From: Diaphorobacter sp. HDW4A
GTDB lineage: Bacteria; Pseudomonadota; Gammaproteobacteria; Burkholderiales; Burkholderiaceae_C
Reading direction: 5' to 3'
Length of the DNA: 64,000 nt
Assembly: GCF_011305995.1 (NCBI RefSeq)
Contig: NZ_CP049910.1
Location: forward strand, 4,712,001-4,776,000
Positions 1 to 8,995 of the stretch are shown one piece after another. The translations under genes were made by a program, and so were the position numbers. The notes under the pieces are model-generated. The model saw nothing but the letters and a program-made list of their open reading frames with translations, ran no database searches and was not told the DNA's origin. The number at the start of each line of letters is the position of its first letter. Position 1 is the first letter of the stretch.

Positions 1-84
1 GAATGGGAAAAGGGCCGCAAGCCTGGCTTCGACAACATCGCCGCCACTCAGAAGGTCATCGAGACCATGGTGCAGCCGATCTGA
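1..84 (+). CDS. C-terminal end of an unidentified protein (partial)
   Basis: The first 28 codons are open from base 1 and stop at TGA 82-84, ending in VIETMVQPI. The upstream part lies outside the window, so this is the last 27 residues of a longer protein. No motif is diagnostic. It reads in the same direction as the MFS gene 225 bp downstream and may belong to the same catabolic or transport unit. The family is unknown. Confidence 0.5.
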   Translation, partial: EWEKGRKPGFDNIAATQKVIETMVQPI

Positions 85-309
85 TGCACGAACAGGAGCC
101 CCGGTCGAGGCCCGCACTCACACGCATGGCGGACAACCGACGCAGGCTCCCGTCAGCGGGCTCCATTCCCTGAGCCAACGATTCACAGCCCATTCCCGTC
201 GCATGGGACTTGACCCCAAGAGTCGAGCCGATGCATCTGCGCTCCGACGACGCACGGGTCGTTCATTCATGAAGGCGTGGCGCCCGGCGCCTCGCCCAAG
301 GAGAAGAAA

Positions 310-1518
310 ATGCAGGAGACAAAACAAAAAATGCCCACGATCGAAAGCGTTCGTGGCACGCTGACCTTGATGGTCGGAAATTGTGCGGGCATGCTCGACC
401 TGATCGCGCTGCCACTCTGGGTTGGCACCCTGGTCGTGCACTATCACTTTGACCCTCAGCAGGCGGGCGGTATGCCCACCTTGTTTCTGATCGGGGCAGC
501 ACTGTCCAGCCTGTTCTTTGCGCCGCGACTCAACCGCCTGAACGCCAAGTGGGCCGTGGTGAGCGGCTTCGCATTGGCGGCGGCCATCTTCGTCATGTGC
601 TCCGGAGAATCCACGCTGGCCGCGCTGGGGCCGTTGCACTTCATTGGCGGCGTGGCGACGGGAATGGCACTCAGCTTCACCCACGGCACCATTGGGCACG
701 CGAACAATCCGCACCGCGTGTTCGCTTTTGCGGGCCTCGCAGTCGGCATTTTCGGCATCATCTTTCTCGGCGGCACACCTGGCGTTGTCGCGAAATTCGG
801 TGGCCCTGCCCTGTTCATTGCGTTCGCCATCACCATGGGGGTCGCAGCGCTCATGGCCTTGCTGAACTTTCCTCGGCGAACCCGCACATTGGACATCAAC
901 AGGGACTCAAGTCAGTCGGACACCAAGCCCCTTCCGGGAGCGATCTGGCTGATGATCGTCGCCATCGCATTCATGGCCATGACACAAGCCATGACGCTGA
1001 GTTTCTATGAACGCATCGGCATGGTGCGCGGCTTCGGACGCGACATGGTGACGCTGGCTTTGATTGTCTATGGCGTCGTCACGCTGGTTCCAGCGCCTCT
1101 GGCCGGATTGCTGGAAAAACACGTGAAAGCCACGACCGTGATCTCGCTCGCACCCATTCTGCAAGGCATCTTCGCGATGATGATCACACACACATCGCAC
1201 TTCGGGATGTACGAAGTCGCCGGGGCATTGATGGGGTTCACCATCCTGTTCACCCACACCTTCGCATTCGGGCTTCTGGCCAGACTGGATCCCAGCGGCC
1301 GTGCGGTCGCCGGAACGCCAGCCATGGTGATGGTGGGCGCCGCGATTGCGCCATTCCTTGGCGGCACGCTGGTTCACTACATCGGCTACACAGCCATCGG
1401 CTATGCCGCTCTCGGTCTGGTTGCCGTACAACTCGTGCTGTTCAATGCGGCCAGGCGGTCGATTCAACGTCGACCCGAATATATGTCGCCCACGATCAAC
1501 GCCTTACCACAGGCCTGA
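310..1518 (+). CDS. MFS-type transporter
   Basis: This is a 402-residue, very hydrophobic protein with about 12 predicted membrane segments, the usual size and layout of a major facilitator carrier in the inner membrane. I chose ATG 310 rather than the earlier GTG at 277 because AAGGAG (298-303) lies six bases before it. The frame is open back to 277. No substrate-defining motif is visible. The nearest genes are an unidentified protein end upstream and a Tsx-like outer-membrane protein and a GMC oxidoreductase downstream, so uptake of a small organic molecule is possible but is inference only. Confidence 0.75.
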   Translation: MQETKQKMPTIESVRGTLTLMVGNCAGMLDLIALPLWVGTLVVHYHFDPQQAGGMPTLFLIGAALSSLFFAPRLNRLNAKWAVVSGFALAAAIFVMCSGESTLAALGPLHFIGGVATGMALSFTHGTIGHANNPHRVFAFAGLAVGIFGIIFLGGTPGVVAKFGGPALFIAFAITMGVAALMALLNFPRRTRTLDINRDSSQSDTKPLPGAIWLMIVAIAFMAMTQAMTLSFYERIGMVRGFGRDMVTLALIVYGVVTLVPAPLAGLLEKHVKATTVISLAPILQGIFAMMITHTSHFGMYEVAGALMGFTILFTHTFAFGLLARLDPSGRAVAGTPAMVMVGAAIAPFLGGTLVHYIGYTAIGYAALGLVAVQLVLFNAARRSIQRRPEYMSPTINALPQA

Positions 1519-1705
1519 ATAATGGGCTGAATCAATAATCCGAAGCGCTTCTCGAAACGCTGCCATCTGCATATTCAAAAAATCTCATCCGCTGCATTCC
1601 ATTGATACCGGCGGTTATTGACTCGCCCATTTTCAATTCACCCACCAATATACGATTCGTCGTTGTTCGCCCTAACCTTTCAAAAGGTGGATGGCGAATA
1701 CTTTT

Positions 1706-1736
1706 GGCGCTACGCCTTGCGTAGCGCCATTTTTTT
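1706..1736 (+). terminator. Rho-independent terminator
   Basis: GGCGCTACG (1706-1714) pairs perfectly with CGTAGCGCC (1720-1728) across a five-base loop, followed by a run of seven T from 1730. It probably ends transcription from the MFS gene, about 190 bp upstream. The rest of 1519-1945 shows no credible gene; the minus-strand open frame there has no recognisable features. Confidence 0.85.
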
Positions 1737-1945
1737 GTCATTTGAATCAACGAAATGCTAGTGAATTCACTGCCCACACCGTCATTTTCATGAATGAGCA
1801 AAAGTGCCAGAAAATCTCATTTTTATCTAAAGCAGAACGACCTTCATTCGAATAATCTTCCTCCCGTCGAATATGTGACAGCGAGTTTTCTCAATCCATG
1901 AATTCTCGTTGCCTTTGATCGATGCAATTCACAAGGGATGGAGAC

Positions 1946-2830
1946 ATGAAAAGAAATTTCAACATCAAACACCGCACTCAAATCGCCATGGCCATGGCCA
2001 TGGCATTTTGTTTCAGCACATTGAGCCATGCTCAGGAGGCGCAGGAAAATCACGCGCCCCCAACCAATTGGAACGATACCTTCGTTGGGGCACGATATGG
2101 CACTGACTTCTACTTCCCCGGCAGCGACCACAAAGTCGCCCAGAAGATCGGCACGCTCGCCACCGTGGGCGGGTTCAAGTACGGCAGCTACATCTTCAAC
2201 GTCGACTATCTGGTGTCCGACCAGTACAACCCCGAGGCGAACGGCACCAAGGGGGCGCAGGACGTCTACAGCGTCGGCCGTGTGGACTGGAGTGCCGGCA
2301 AGATTCTGGGACAGCAGGTGGGCTTCGGATTCGTCCGTGACGTCGGCTTCACGACAGGCTTCGAGTTTGGAGCCAAGAACGACTTGTATGGCTCGCGCGC
2401 TCGCATGCTCGTGCTCGGACCATCGGTCAACTTTGCCGTGCCACGCGGCTACTGGAACGCGATGGCGGGCTTGCGCACCGAGTCCAATCACAACGGCATC
2501 GCGCAGGTCGACATCACCTACAAGACCGCATGGCATCTCGAAAGCAGCTGGTTGACTCCGTTCAATGTCGGCTCTGTTCCCATGGTGTTCAAGGGTTTCG
2601 CCAGTGTCACTGGCCCCAAGGGCAAAGATGGATTCCATCAACAGACCAAAACCGAGGTGCTGGCTCGTGCCTCGGCCCTGTTCGACGTGGGCGCTTTGAT
2701 GGGCTCCCCGCGCACCTTCTACATCGGCCCTGCCTATGAATACTGGAAGAACATGTATGGCACGCCGCCATCCGAGGCTGCGGGCACCAAGCGTTCGGCG
2801 TTCATGCTCGTTGGAGAAATCCACTTCTGA
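1946..2830 (+). CDS. Tsx/OmpK-like outer-membrane channel protein
   Basis: This 294-residue protein starts with a basic stretch, a hydrophobic core and an Ala-rich cleavage region ending near LSHAQEAQ, which is a Sec signal peptide. The mature part alternates aromatic and polar residues (YGSYIFNVDYL, YIGPAYEYW) and ends in GEIHF with a terminal Phe, as outer-membrane beta barrels do. The WNDTFVGARYGTDF start resembles the nucleoside-specific channel (Tsx/OmpK) family. I chose ATG 1946 over 1922 because an AAGGGATGGAG stretch precedes it and the signal peptide then has normal length. It could be the outer-membrane partner of one of the flanking carriers. Confidence 0.7.
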   Translation: MKRNFNIKHRTQIAMAMAMAFCFSTLSHAQEAQENHAPPTNWNDTFVGARYGTDFYFPGSDHKVAQKIGTLATVGGFKYGSYIFNVDYLVSDQYNPEANGTKGAQDVYSVGRVDWSAGKILGQQVGFGFVRDVGFTTGFEFGAKNDLYGSRARMLVLGPSVNFAVPRGYWNAMAGLRTESNHNGIAQVDITYKTAWHLESSWLTPFNVGSVPMVFKGFASVTGPKGKDGFHQQTKTEVLARASALFDVGALMGSPRTFYIGPAYEYWKNMYGTPPSEAAGTKRSAFMLVGEIHF

Positions 2831-3030
2831 GTGTGTCGCATCTTGATCAAAAAGCGCGAAGGGGAGGCGGGTGAAAAAACTTCACAAAACCTCTAGCAAG
2901 CGCTGATTGCATGAACCTTACGCCACAAATTTCATAGCGTTTCAGCGCTTCCCCTCTCGACACCCGGATGCCGTTGCGCACAATGGCCGCAAGAGACACA
3001 CCGCCATTCAGACAAGGCATTCGGGCATCC

Positions 3031-4701
3031 ATGAGCGACAACACAGAATTCGACTACATCATCATCGGCGGCGGCACGGCCGGTGCATTGCTGTCCAACC
3101 GGCTCAGTGCCGACAAGCAAAAGAGCGTGCTGCTCATCGAGGCAGGAAGGCGTGATGACTATCACTGGATTCACATTCCGGTCGGCTATCTCTACTGCAT
3201 CGGCAACCCGCGCACCGACTGGCTCTACAACACCGAGCCCGACCCGGGTCTGAACGGTCGCACGCTGCGCTATCCACGCGGCAAGACGCTGGGCGGCTGC
3301 TCCAGCATCAACGGCATGATCTACATGCGCGGTCAGGCGCGCGACTACGAACACTGGGCTGATGTCACCGGCGACGATGACTGGCGCTGGGACAACGTAC
3401 TTTCGGCCTTCCGCCGCCATGAGGACCACTGGCGCCTTGATGATCCGGCCAACGCCACCGAAGCCTTCAAGCAGCTGCACGGCAGCAAGAGCACGGGCGG
3501 CTCGGGAGAGTGGCGCGTGGAGAAGCAGCGCCTGCGCTGGGATGTGCTCGACGCCTTCGCCCAAGCGGCGACGCAAGCGGGCGTGCCGGCTACCGACGAC
3601 TTCAATCGCGGCACGAATGAGGGCGTGGGCTACTTCGAGGTGAACCAGAAATCCGGCTGGCGTTGGAACACCGCCAAGGCGTTTCTACGCCCCACCTGCT
3701 ATGGCCGTCCGAACTTCGAGATGTGGACCAACGCGCAGGCCACGAAACTCATCGTCGAGACCCAGCCCGATGGCAGCAAACGCTGCACTGGCGCACAGGT
3801 CTGGACTGGGCAGGAGATGATCACGGTGAAGGCGAACAAGGAGGTGATCCTGAGCGCGGGCGCGGTGAACTCACCGCAGCTGCTGCAGCTCTCGGGCATT
3901 GGCCCTGCGGCGCTGCTGCAGCAGCACGGCATCGACATGGTGCACGAGCTGCCGGGCGTCGGTGCCAACCTGCAGGATCATCTGCAGATCCGCGCGGTCT
4001 ACAAAGTCCAGAACGTGCCCACGCTCAACGTGCTGGCGAGCAGCCTGGTCGGCAAGGCGAAGATCGGGCTCGAATACGCGCTCAAGCGTAGCGGCCCGAT
4101 GAGCATGGCCCCCTCGCAGCTCGGCGCGTTCACCCGCAGCAGCGCGGAGCACCAGCACCCCAACATCCAGTACCACGTGCAACCGCTGTCGCTGGACGCC
4201 TTCGGCGAACCGCTGCACAGCTTTCCGGCCTTCACCGCGAGCGTGTGCAATCTGAACCCGACAAGCCGAGGCTCGGTCACCATCAAGAACGCCGATTTCA
4301 AGACGGCACCGGCTATTGCGCCCAACTACCTGTCCACCGACGAAGACCGCAAGGTCGCCGCCGACAGCCTGCGCGTGACGCGCCGCATCTGCGCCCAACC
4401 GGCACTCGCCAAATACTCCCCCGAAGAATGGAAGCCAGGCCCGCAGTACCAGACCGATGAAGACCTCGCCCGGCTTGCGGGCGACATCGCTACCACCATC
4501 TTCCACCCCGTCGGCACCACCCGCATGGGCCGTGCAGATGACCCGATGGCGGTGCTCGACTCGCACCTGCGAGTGCGTGGCATCACCGGTCTGCGCGTGG
4601 TGGATGCCGGAGCGATGCCGACCATCACCAGCGGCAACACCAATTCACCGACACTGATGCTGGCGGAGAAGGCGGCGGAGTGGATTCGCAAGGGTGAGTG
4701 A
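3031..4701 (+). CDS. GMC-family FAD oxidoreductase (choline/alcohol dehydrogenase-like)
   Basis: The 556-residue protein has the full glucose-methanol-choline architecture. The FAD-binding GGGTAGALL lies at residues 13-21. GMC signature 1 (RGKTLGGCSSINGM) is near residues 83-96 and signature 2 (GAVNSPQLLQLSGIGP) near 290. The catalytic HPVGTTRMG is near residue 492, followed by a C-terminal SGNTNSPTLMLAE segment. The family oxidises alcohols with FAD and passes electrons to quinone or oxygen; the substrate here is not predictable. Start 3031 puts the FAD fold at the N-terminus; an in-frame ATG at 2968 is possible. It stands alone, with the next gene on the opposite strand. Confidence 0.88.
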   Translation: MSDNTEFDYIIIGGGTAGALLSNRLSADKQKSVLLIEAGRRDDYHWIHIPVGYLYCIGNPRTDWLYNTEPDPGLNGRTLRYPRGKTLGGCSSINGMIYMRGQARDYEHWADVTGDDDWRWDNVLSAFRRHEDHWRLDDPANATEAFKQLHGSKSTGGSGEWRVEKQRLRWDVLDAFAQAATQAGVPATDDFNRGTNEGVGYFEVNQKSGWRWNTAKAFLRPTCYGRPNFEMWTNAQATKLIVETQPDGSKRCTGAQVWTGQEMITVKANKEVILSAGAVNSPQLLQLSGIGPAALLQQHGIDMVHELPGVGANLQDHLQIRAVYKVQNVPTLNVLASSLVGKAKIGLEYALKRSGPMSMAPSQLGAFTRSSAEHQHPNIQYHVQPLSLDAFGEPLHSFPAFTASVCNLNPTSRGSVTIKNADFKTAPAIAPNYLSTDEDRKVAADSLRVTRRICAQPALAKYSPEEWKPGPQYQTDEDLARLAGDIATTIFHPVGTTRMGRADDPMAVLDSHLRVRGITGLRVVDAGAMPTITSGNTNSPTLMLAEKAAEWIRKGE

Positions 4702-4743
4702 GCGATCTGCACGCAAGTACAGAAATCTCACGCATCACTCGCC

Positions 4744-5049
4744 TCAGCGCAGCGAGCCGATGTACTTCTTCGCCTCCACGCGTTGCCGGAGCATGTCTGA
4801 CGCGCGCTGCACGAGCGGCACGCGCTGCTCGCGATTGAGGTGATCCAGCCACGCCTGCTCCAGTTTGCCAGCCCATTCCAGCAGATCCGCAGCAGGGTTG
4901 CGCTCTGCATGCTGACGGGCAAAGGCGATGATGGCCTGTGCATATTCGACGTTCACCGCCATCCACTCGGTGTCCGTCACCCGGCCCGCGTTTCTGCGCA
5001 GCAGCACGTGCAGATGCGCGGCAATGGCCACAAGGTCAGCTTCAGGCAT
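4744..5049 (-). CDS. Conserved-looking hypothetical protein downstream of amtB
   Basis: A 101-residue, mostly helical soluble protein (ADLVAIAAHLHVLLRR at the start, YIGSLR at the end). Its ATG is preceded by GGAGGATCCGAC, a strong ribosome site. It starts only 19 bp after the amtB stop on the same strand, so the two are probably co-transcribed. No family is recognised. amtB is usually paired with the PII gene glnK; this protein lacks the PII fold signature and is not GlnK. Confidence 0.65.
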   Translation of the reverse strand: MPEADLVAIAAHLHVLLRRNAGRVTDTEWMAVNVEYAQAIIAFARQHAERNPAADLLEWAGKLEQAWLDHLNREQRVPLVQRASDMLRQRVEAKKYIGSLR

Positions 5050-5068
5050 GTCGGATCCTCCTTCACGT

Positions 5069-6412
5069 TCACATGTTCACACGCTCTCTGTGCAGTGCAA
5101 TATCCAGGCCCACCTGCTCGGACTCCTCGTCCACGCGCAGGCCGATCAACGCGTCCACCAACCAGAACAGCGCCGCCGTGGTGATCACCGTGAAAGCGCC
5201 CACGGCCAGAACGCTGATGGCCTGAGTAAGCACACTTCCCGAGACGCCCGCGATGTCCGCATCTGCAAACACCCCCGTAAGCAGCGCGCCCACAATGCCG
5301 CCAACGCCATGCACCCCGAACACATCGAGCGAGTCATCCGCTCCGAGCATGCGCTTGAGGCTGGTCGCGCCCCAATAGCAAGCAACACCCGCAATCGCAC
5401 CCATCATCAGCGCCGAGCGCGGCGTGACGAAGCCCGCGGCGGGCGTGATCGCCACCAGCCCGGCAACGAGCCCCGAGCACAGCCCCAGCAGCGTGATCTT
5501 GCTGCGCACCAGATACTCCGCCAGCGCCCAGCCCAGCGCCCCTGCGCAGGCTGCAATGTGGGTAACCGACAGCGCCAGCGCCGCGCGCCCATCGGCCGCG
5601 AGCGACGAGCCCGCGTTGAAGCCAAACCAGCCAATCCACAGCAGCGCCGCGCCCACCATGGTGAAACCGAGGTTGCTCGGCTCAAGCGGCTCGCGCCCAT
5701 AGCCACGACGCGGCCCGAGCATCCAGGCGCAGACCAGCCCCGCCAGCCCCGCATTCACATGCACCACGGTGCCGCCTGCAAAATCCAGCGCGCCCATCTT
5801 GGCCAACCAGCCTCCCGGCTCCCAGACCCAGTGCGCAATCGGTGCATAGACGGCGAGACTCCACAGCCCCACGAACACCAGCATCCCCCCAAAGCGCATG
5901 CGCTCCACCCATGCACCCACCAGCAGGGACGCCGTGATCACGGCAAAAGCGAGCTGGAACATCGCAAATGCGGCCTCCGGCACATGTGGCGCAAGATGAC
6001 TGACCGCCACTTTCTGCTGCACGGCGCTGAAATCCAGCCCCCCAAACCAGAACCGCTGGTCCGAGCCGATCCATTCATTTCCTGGAGTGAAAGCCAGCGA
6101 ATAACCAAAGGTGAACCAGAGAATGCTCACGACAGAAGCAATGCCGATCACGCTCGCCATGGTGTTCAGCACGTTCTTGCGCCGCACCATTCCGGAATAG
6201 AACAGCGCGATGCCCGGCAGCGTCATGAGCAACACCAGAATCGTCGCCGTCATGAGCCAGACGGTATCCACCGCACTGATGTCTTGAACCTCCGTGATGG
6301 AGGGACGACTGATGGTGGCCGCCACGACGCTTGCCGACCACGCGCCCCCCACACAAGCCCCGAAACCCACCAAAGCCGGGCGTATAACGCCAAATTTCTT
6401 GCGCTCCGTCAT
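5069..6412 (-). CDS. amtB: Ammonium transporter (Amt family)
   Basis: The 447-residue membrane protein carries a signal-peptide-like N-terminus and 11 or so membrane helices. The twin channel histidines of the Amt family are visible in FAGGTVVHVNAG and DVFGVHGVGG, and the FYSGMVRRKN segment is typical. It moves ammonium/ammonia across the inner membrane. ATG 6412 is chosen because GGAGAG precedes it; the frame runs open to 6526 without another good start. A sigma-54-type promoter lies 42-56 bp upstream, consistent with nitrogen-limitation control. The usual glnK neighbour is absent; a 101-residue unknown follows instead. Confidence 0.93.
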   Translation of the reverse strand: MTERKKFGVIRPALVGFGACVGGAWSASVVAATISRPSITEVQDISAVDTVWLMTATILVLLMTLPGIALFYSGMVRRKNVLNTMASVIGIASVVSILWFTFGYSLAFTPGNEWIGSDQRFWFGGLDFSAVQQKVAVSHLAPHVPEAAFAMFQLAFAVITASLLVGAWVERMRFGGMLVFVGLWSLAVYAPIAHWVWEPGGWLAKMGALDFAGGTVVHVNAGLAGLVCAWMLGPRRGYGREPLEPSNLGFTMVGAALLWIGWFGFNAGSSLAADGRAALALSVTHIAACAGALGWALAEYLVRSKITLLGLCSGLVAGLVAITPAAGFVTPRSALMMGAIAGVACYWGATSLKRMLGADDSLDVFGVHGVGGIVGALLTGVFADADIAGVSGSVLTQAISVLAVGAFTVITTAALFWLVDALIGLRVDEESEQVGLDIALHRERVNM

Positions 6413-6453
6413 AGCTCTCCGTGTATCAATGACTACTATTCGTAACCACAAAC

Positions 6454-6468
6454 GCACGAGTCGTGCCA
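6454..6468 (-). promoter_or_regulatory. Probable sigma-54 (-24/-12) promoter of amtB
   Basis: On the minus strand TGGCACG-ACTC-GTGC matches the sigma-54 consensus TGGCACG-N4-TTGC at every fixed position except the first base of the -12 block. The invariant GG and GC are correctly spaced. It sits about 42 bp before the amtB start, giving a leader of roughly 30 nt. Enhancer (NtrC) sites were not identified with confidence. Confidence 0.65.
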
Positions 6469-6481
6469 ATGACATCAGCTC

Positions 6482-6508
6482 GGCGCTGCCACAAAAAGGG
6501 GCAGCGCC
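6482..6508. promoter_or_regulatory. Perfect 9-bp-arm inverted repeat upstream of the amtB promoter
   Basis: GGCGCTGCC (6482-6490) and GGCAGCGCC (6500-6508) form a perfect dyad with a nine-base A-rich spacer, about 14 bp upstream of the -24 element. It could be an activator or repressor site for amtB, or a transcript hairpin; the sequence does not decide. Confidence 0.4.
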
Positions 6509-6690
6509 TGTAGTCCTGCGCTCCAAAATAGGGTGGGGAAATCACCAATGCACTATCAATGTGCAACGATTACAGTCCCCTTACTCGAAAGCGCGCCTCG
6601 GCACGCAGCGAGGGGACCGAGGAGACGCCACAACTCAAACAACATATTTAAAAAATTCCGAGCATCCCCACAAGATGCCAAATTTCCCAA

Positions 6691-6718
6691 AAGCGCCGCA
6701 ATTGCGGCGCTTTTTTTT
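6691..6718 (+). terminator. Rho-independent terminator-like hairpin
   Basis: AAGCGCCGCAA is followed directly by its complement TTGCGGCGCTT and a run of eight T. The minus strand also has a short T run after the stem, so it may work in both directions. It lies in the 558-bp gap between amtB and the TSUP gene where no coding gene is supported, so the transcript it ends is unclear. Confidence 0.6.
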
Positions 6719-6852
6719 GGCCAAGAGCGAAGCGAAGTGCCGAAAGCACCTCCTATTGAACGACTGACTCGCGGCGGTTGTCCGAACGCAGCGACGCAGG
6801 AGCGAAGTGAGTTCTGCCGCGCGCCCTCGCATTCAAGCGCGTTTTTGGTTAG

Positions 6853-6896
6853 TTTTTGCACGCAAGCAAAAAGTGACTGCCCCGCCGGGGGCAGTC
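6853..6896. repeat. Paired hairpins in the intergenic region, likely a family-specific repeat element
   Basis: Two stems follow each other: TTTTTGC/GCAAAAA (6853-6859 and 6866-6872) and GACTGCCCC/GGGGCAGTC (6875-6883 and 6888-6896). The surrounding 6720-6970 is rich in GCGAAG and CGCCGC words and has no convincing gene. It resembles the short intergenic repeats seen many times in Comamonadaceae genomes, but one copy cannot prove that. Confidence 0.4.
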
Positions 6897-6970
6897 CTGG
6901 CCTCCGCCGCCGGCGCCCCAGCGGAAACAAAAGCAGCCCCGCCTCACCCCCAGTGAGACAATCCCCCTCC

Positions 6971-7729
6971 ATGGAATGGATCATCATCTCAGTAGCCTCG
7001 GTCCTCGCAGGCTTCGTGGACGCCATCGTCGGCGGCGGCGGCCTCATATTAGTCCCCGCCCTGTTTGCCACCTTCCCCACCGCACCTCCGGCCACCCTGC
7101 TCGGCACCAACAAGAGCGGCTCCGTCTGGGGTACGGCCATTGCGACCTGGCAGTACAGCCGCAAAGTGCAGATCCGCTGGAGCGCCATGCTGCCAGCAGC
7201 GGCCGCAGCGGTGATCGGCTCATTTCTGGGAGCTTGGGCGGTCACACTGATTTCAGGCGACTTTCTACGCAAGCTGCTGCCGTTCGTGCTGATCTGCCTG
7301 CTGCTGTATACCCTCGCCAAAAAGGATCTGGGGCGCCACCACCTTCCGCTCTACGACGGCAACCGAGAAACCGTGATCGCCTGCGCAATCGGGCTGACCA
7401 TCGGTGCATATGACGGCTTTTTCGGGCCGGGCACGGGCAGTTTCTTCATCTTCATGTTCGTGCGATTGCTCGGCTACGACTTTCTGAATGCCTCCGCCTC
7501 GGCCAAGCTCATGAATCTGGCGAGCAATTCCTCGGCGCTGGTGCTGTTCGCCATGAAGGGCCATATCTGGTGGCACTACGCGCTGGTGCTGGCGGTCTGC
7601 AATGTGTTCGGCAGCGTGGCGGGCACACATCTGGCGCTCAAGCATGGTGCAGGCTTTGTGCGCGGAATCTTCATTTTGGTGGTCTCCGCGCTGATTCTCA
7701 AAACCGGCTACGACGCCTTCCTGCGCTGA
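6971..7729 (+). CDS. TSUP (TauE/SafE) family membrane transporter
   Basis: This 252-residue protein has about eight hydrophobic segments and the family's two internal halves. The first contains GFVDAIVGGGGLILVPAL and GTNKSG; the second contains GAYDGFFGPGTGSF and NLASNSSAL. TSUP proteins export sulfite or sulfonates or take up organic anions. ATG 6971 begins at the family's normal first helix; the frame upstream is open but reads through the terminator and low-complexity repeats. It is not adjacent to the sulfite dehydrogenase genes at 24-26 kb. Confidence 0.85.
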   Translation: MEWIIISVASVLAGFVDAIVGGGGLILVPALFATFPTAPPATLLGTNKSGSVWGTAIATWQYSRKVQIRWSAMLPAAAAAVIGSFLGAWAVTLISGDFLRKLLPFVLICLLLYTLAKKDLGRHHLPLYDGNRETVIACAIGLTIGAYDGFFGPGTGSFFIFMFVRLLGYDFLNASASAKLMNLASNSSALVLFAMKGHIWWHYALVLAVCNVFGSVAGTHLALKHGAGFVRGIFILVVSALILKTGYDAFLR

Positions 7730-7893
7730 ATAGAGACACCCCTTGAGCCACTTCGCGCCAGTTTCATCGATTGCGCGAGGCTTGCGGGAATAGATTTTGC
7801 TGACGTGCAAACGGCGCGCGCTTCGCTTACATTCGGCTCGCGACAAGCAAGGCAATATTCGCCGATAAAGACGAACTGCAAGGAAGCCGGAAT

Positions 7894-8811
7894 ATGCGAG
7901 GCATCACATTGATTGGTGCGCCCACCGATGTGGGTGCGAGTGTTCTGGGCGCCAGCATGGGACCCGAGGCGCTGCGGATTGCGGGCATCACCCAGGCCTT
8001 GCGGGGGCGCGACCTGAAGGTGCTGGATTTCGGCAATCTGGTCGGCCCGGGCAATCCTCAAGCGCCAGCGCAGGACGGCTTTCGGCACCTGAACGAGGTC
8101 ATCGCCTGGAACAAAACGCTGTATGCCGCAACCCTGGACACGCTGACCGCCGGACGCCTGCCGCTGATGATGGGGGGCGACCATTGCCTTGCCATCGGCT
8201 CGATCAGCGCGGTGGCCCAGCACTGCCGCGCGCGCGGCCAGCGGCTCAAGGTGCTGTGGTTCGACGCCCATGCCGACTCCAACACGCCGCAGACCAGCCC
8301 GAGCGGCAACCTGCATGGCATGCCCGTGGCCTGCCTGCTCGGCCATGGGCCGGCGGCGCTCACCCATTTGGCGGAAACCACTCCGGCCCTGCGGCCCAAC
8401 GAGGTCACGATGATCGGCATCCGCAGCGTCGATCCCAGCGAAAGACAGTTCGTGAACGAGCACCATATCGACGTTTACGACATGCGCACCATCGACGAGA
8501 TGGGCATGCGCGCGGTGATGCAGTCCGTGCTCTCGGACGTGGACGAGAACACCCACCTGCACGTGAGCTTCGACATGGACTTTCTCGATCCGGGTGTCGC
8601 ACCGGGGGTCGGCACGCCGGTGCGCGGCGGACCGACCTATCGGGAAACCCAGCTGTGCATGGAGATGCTGGCCGACTGTGGTGCGCTCGCATCGGTTGAT
8701 CTGGTGGAGCTCAACCCGGCGCTGGACATTCGCAACCAGACGGCCGAGCTGGCCGTCGAGTTGCTCGAGAGTCTGTTCGGCAAGTCAACGTTGATGCGCG
8801 AGAAACGTTGA
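7894..8811 (+). CDS. rocF: Arginase (arginine to ornithine and urea)
   Basis: The 305-residue protein shows all ureohydrolase metal sites: GGDHCLAIGS near residue 95, DAHADSNTP near 125 and SFDMDFLDP near 228. GNLHGMP lies beside the second site and the closing DLVELNP is also present. These bind two Mn ions and activate water for arginine hydrolysis in the cytosol. A Shine-Dalgarno-like AAGGAAG precedes the ATG. The downstream amino-acid ABC transporter makes arginine or a related basic amino acid a plausible shared substrate. Confidence 0.9.
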   Translation: MRGITLIGAPTDVGASVLGASMGPEALRIAGITQALRGRDLKVLDFGNLVGPGNPQAPAQDGFRHLNEVIAWNKTLYAATLDTLTAGRLPLMMGGDHCLAIGSISAVAQHCRARGQRLKVLWFDAHADSNTPQTSPSGNLHGMPVACLLGHGPAALTHLAETTPALRPNEVTMIGIRSVDPSERQFVNEHHIDVYDMRTIDEMGMRAVMQSVLSDVDENTHLHVSFDMDFLDPGVAPGVGTPVRGGPTYRETQLCMEMLADCGALASVDLVELNPALDIRNQTAELAVELLESLFGKSTLMREKR

Positions 8812-8880
8812 TTCTGTTGTCTTCATGCGCATTCGGGTTAATCCCCGCACATGACGACCAACATGGCGACCCCGATTTTT

Positions 8881-8886
8881 TATAAT
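8881..8886 (+). promoter_or_regulatory. Candidate -10 element for the ABC transporter operon
   Basis: A perfect TATAAT lies 110 bp before the binding-protein start and after the arginase stop. No good TTGACA-like box is found 16-18 bp upstream, so this may be an activator-dependent promoter or chance. Confidence 0.4.
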
Positions 8887-8934
8887 GTGGCTGCTTTGTG
8901 ACACCGCCCCATTACGAGAGGGGGGTCGAATGGT

Positions 8935-8966
8935 TCCGGCTTGTGATCTGCAATGCCGGATTTTTT
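8935..8966 (+). terminator. Terminator-like hairpin in the ABC operon leader
   Basis: TCCGGC (8935-8940) pairs with GCCGGA (8955-8960) and is followed by six T. It lies between the candidate -10 and the first gene of the ABC operon, so it either ends arginase read-through or acts as a leader attenuator. The stem is short and the loop is 14 bases, so strength is uncertain. Confidence 0.45.
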
Positions 8967-8995
8967 GTACCTGATGCGATCCCGCAGGAACACAC

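Noticed and set aside
1532..1801. 89-residue minus-strand frame after the MFS gene
   Set aside because: It runs across a clear plus-strand terminator and has no ribosome site or motif.
4928..6445. 505-residue plus-strand frame opposite amtB
   Set aside because: Gln/His/Arg-rich antisense shadow of the transporter gene.
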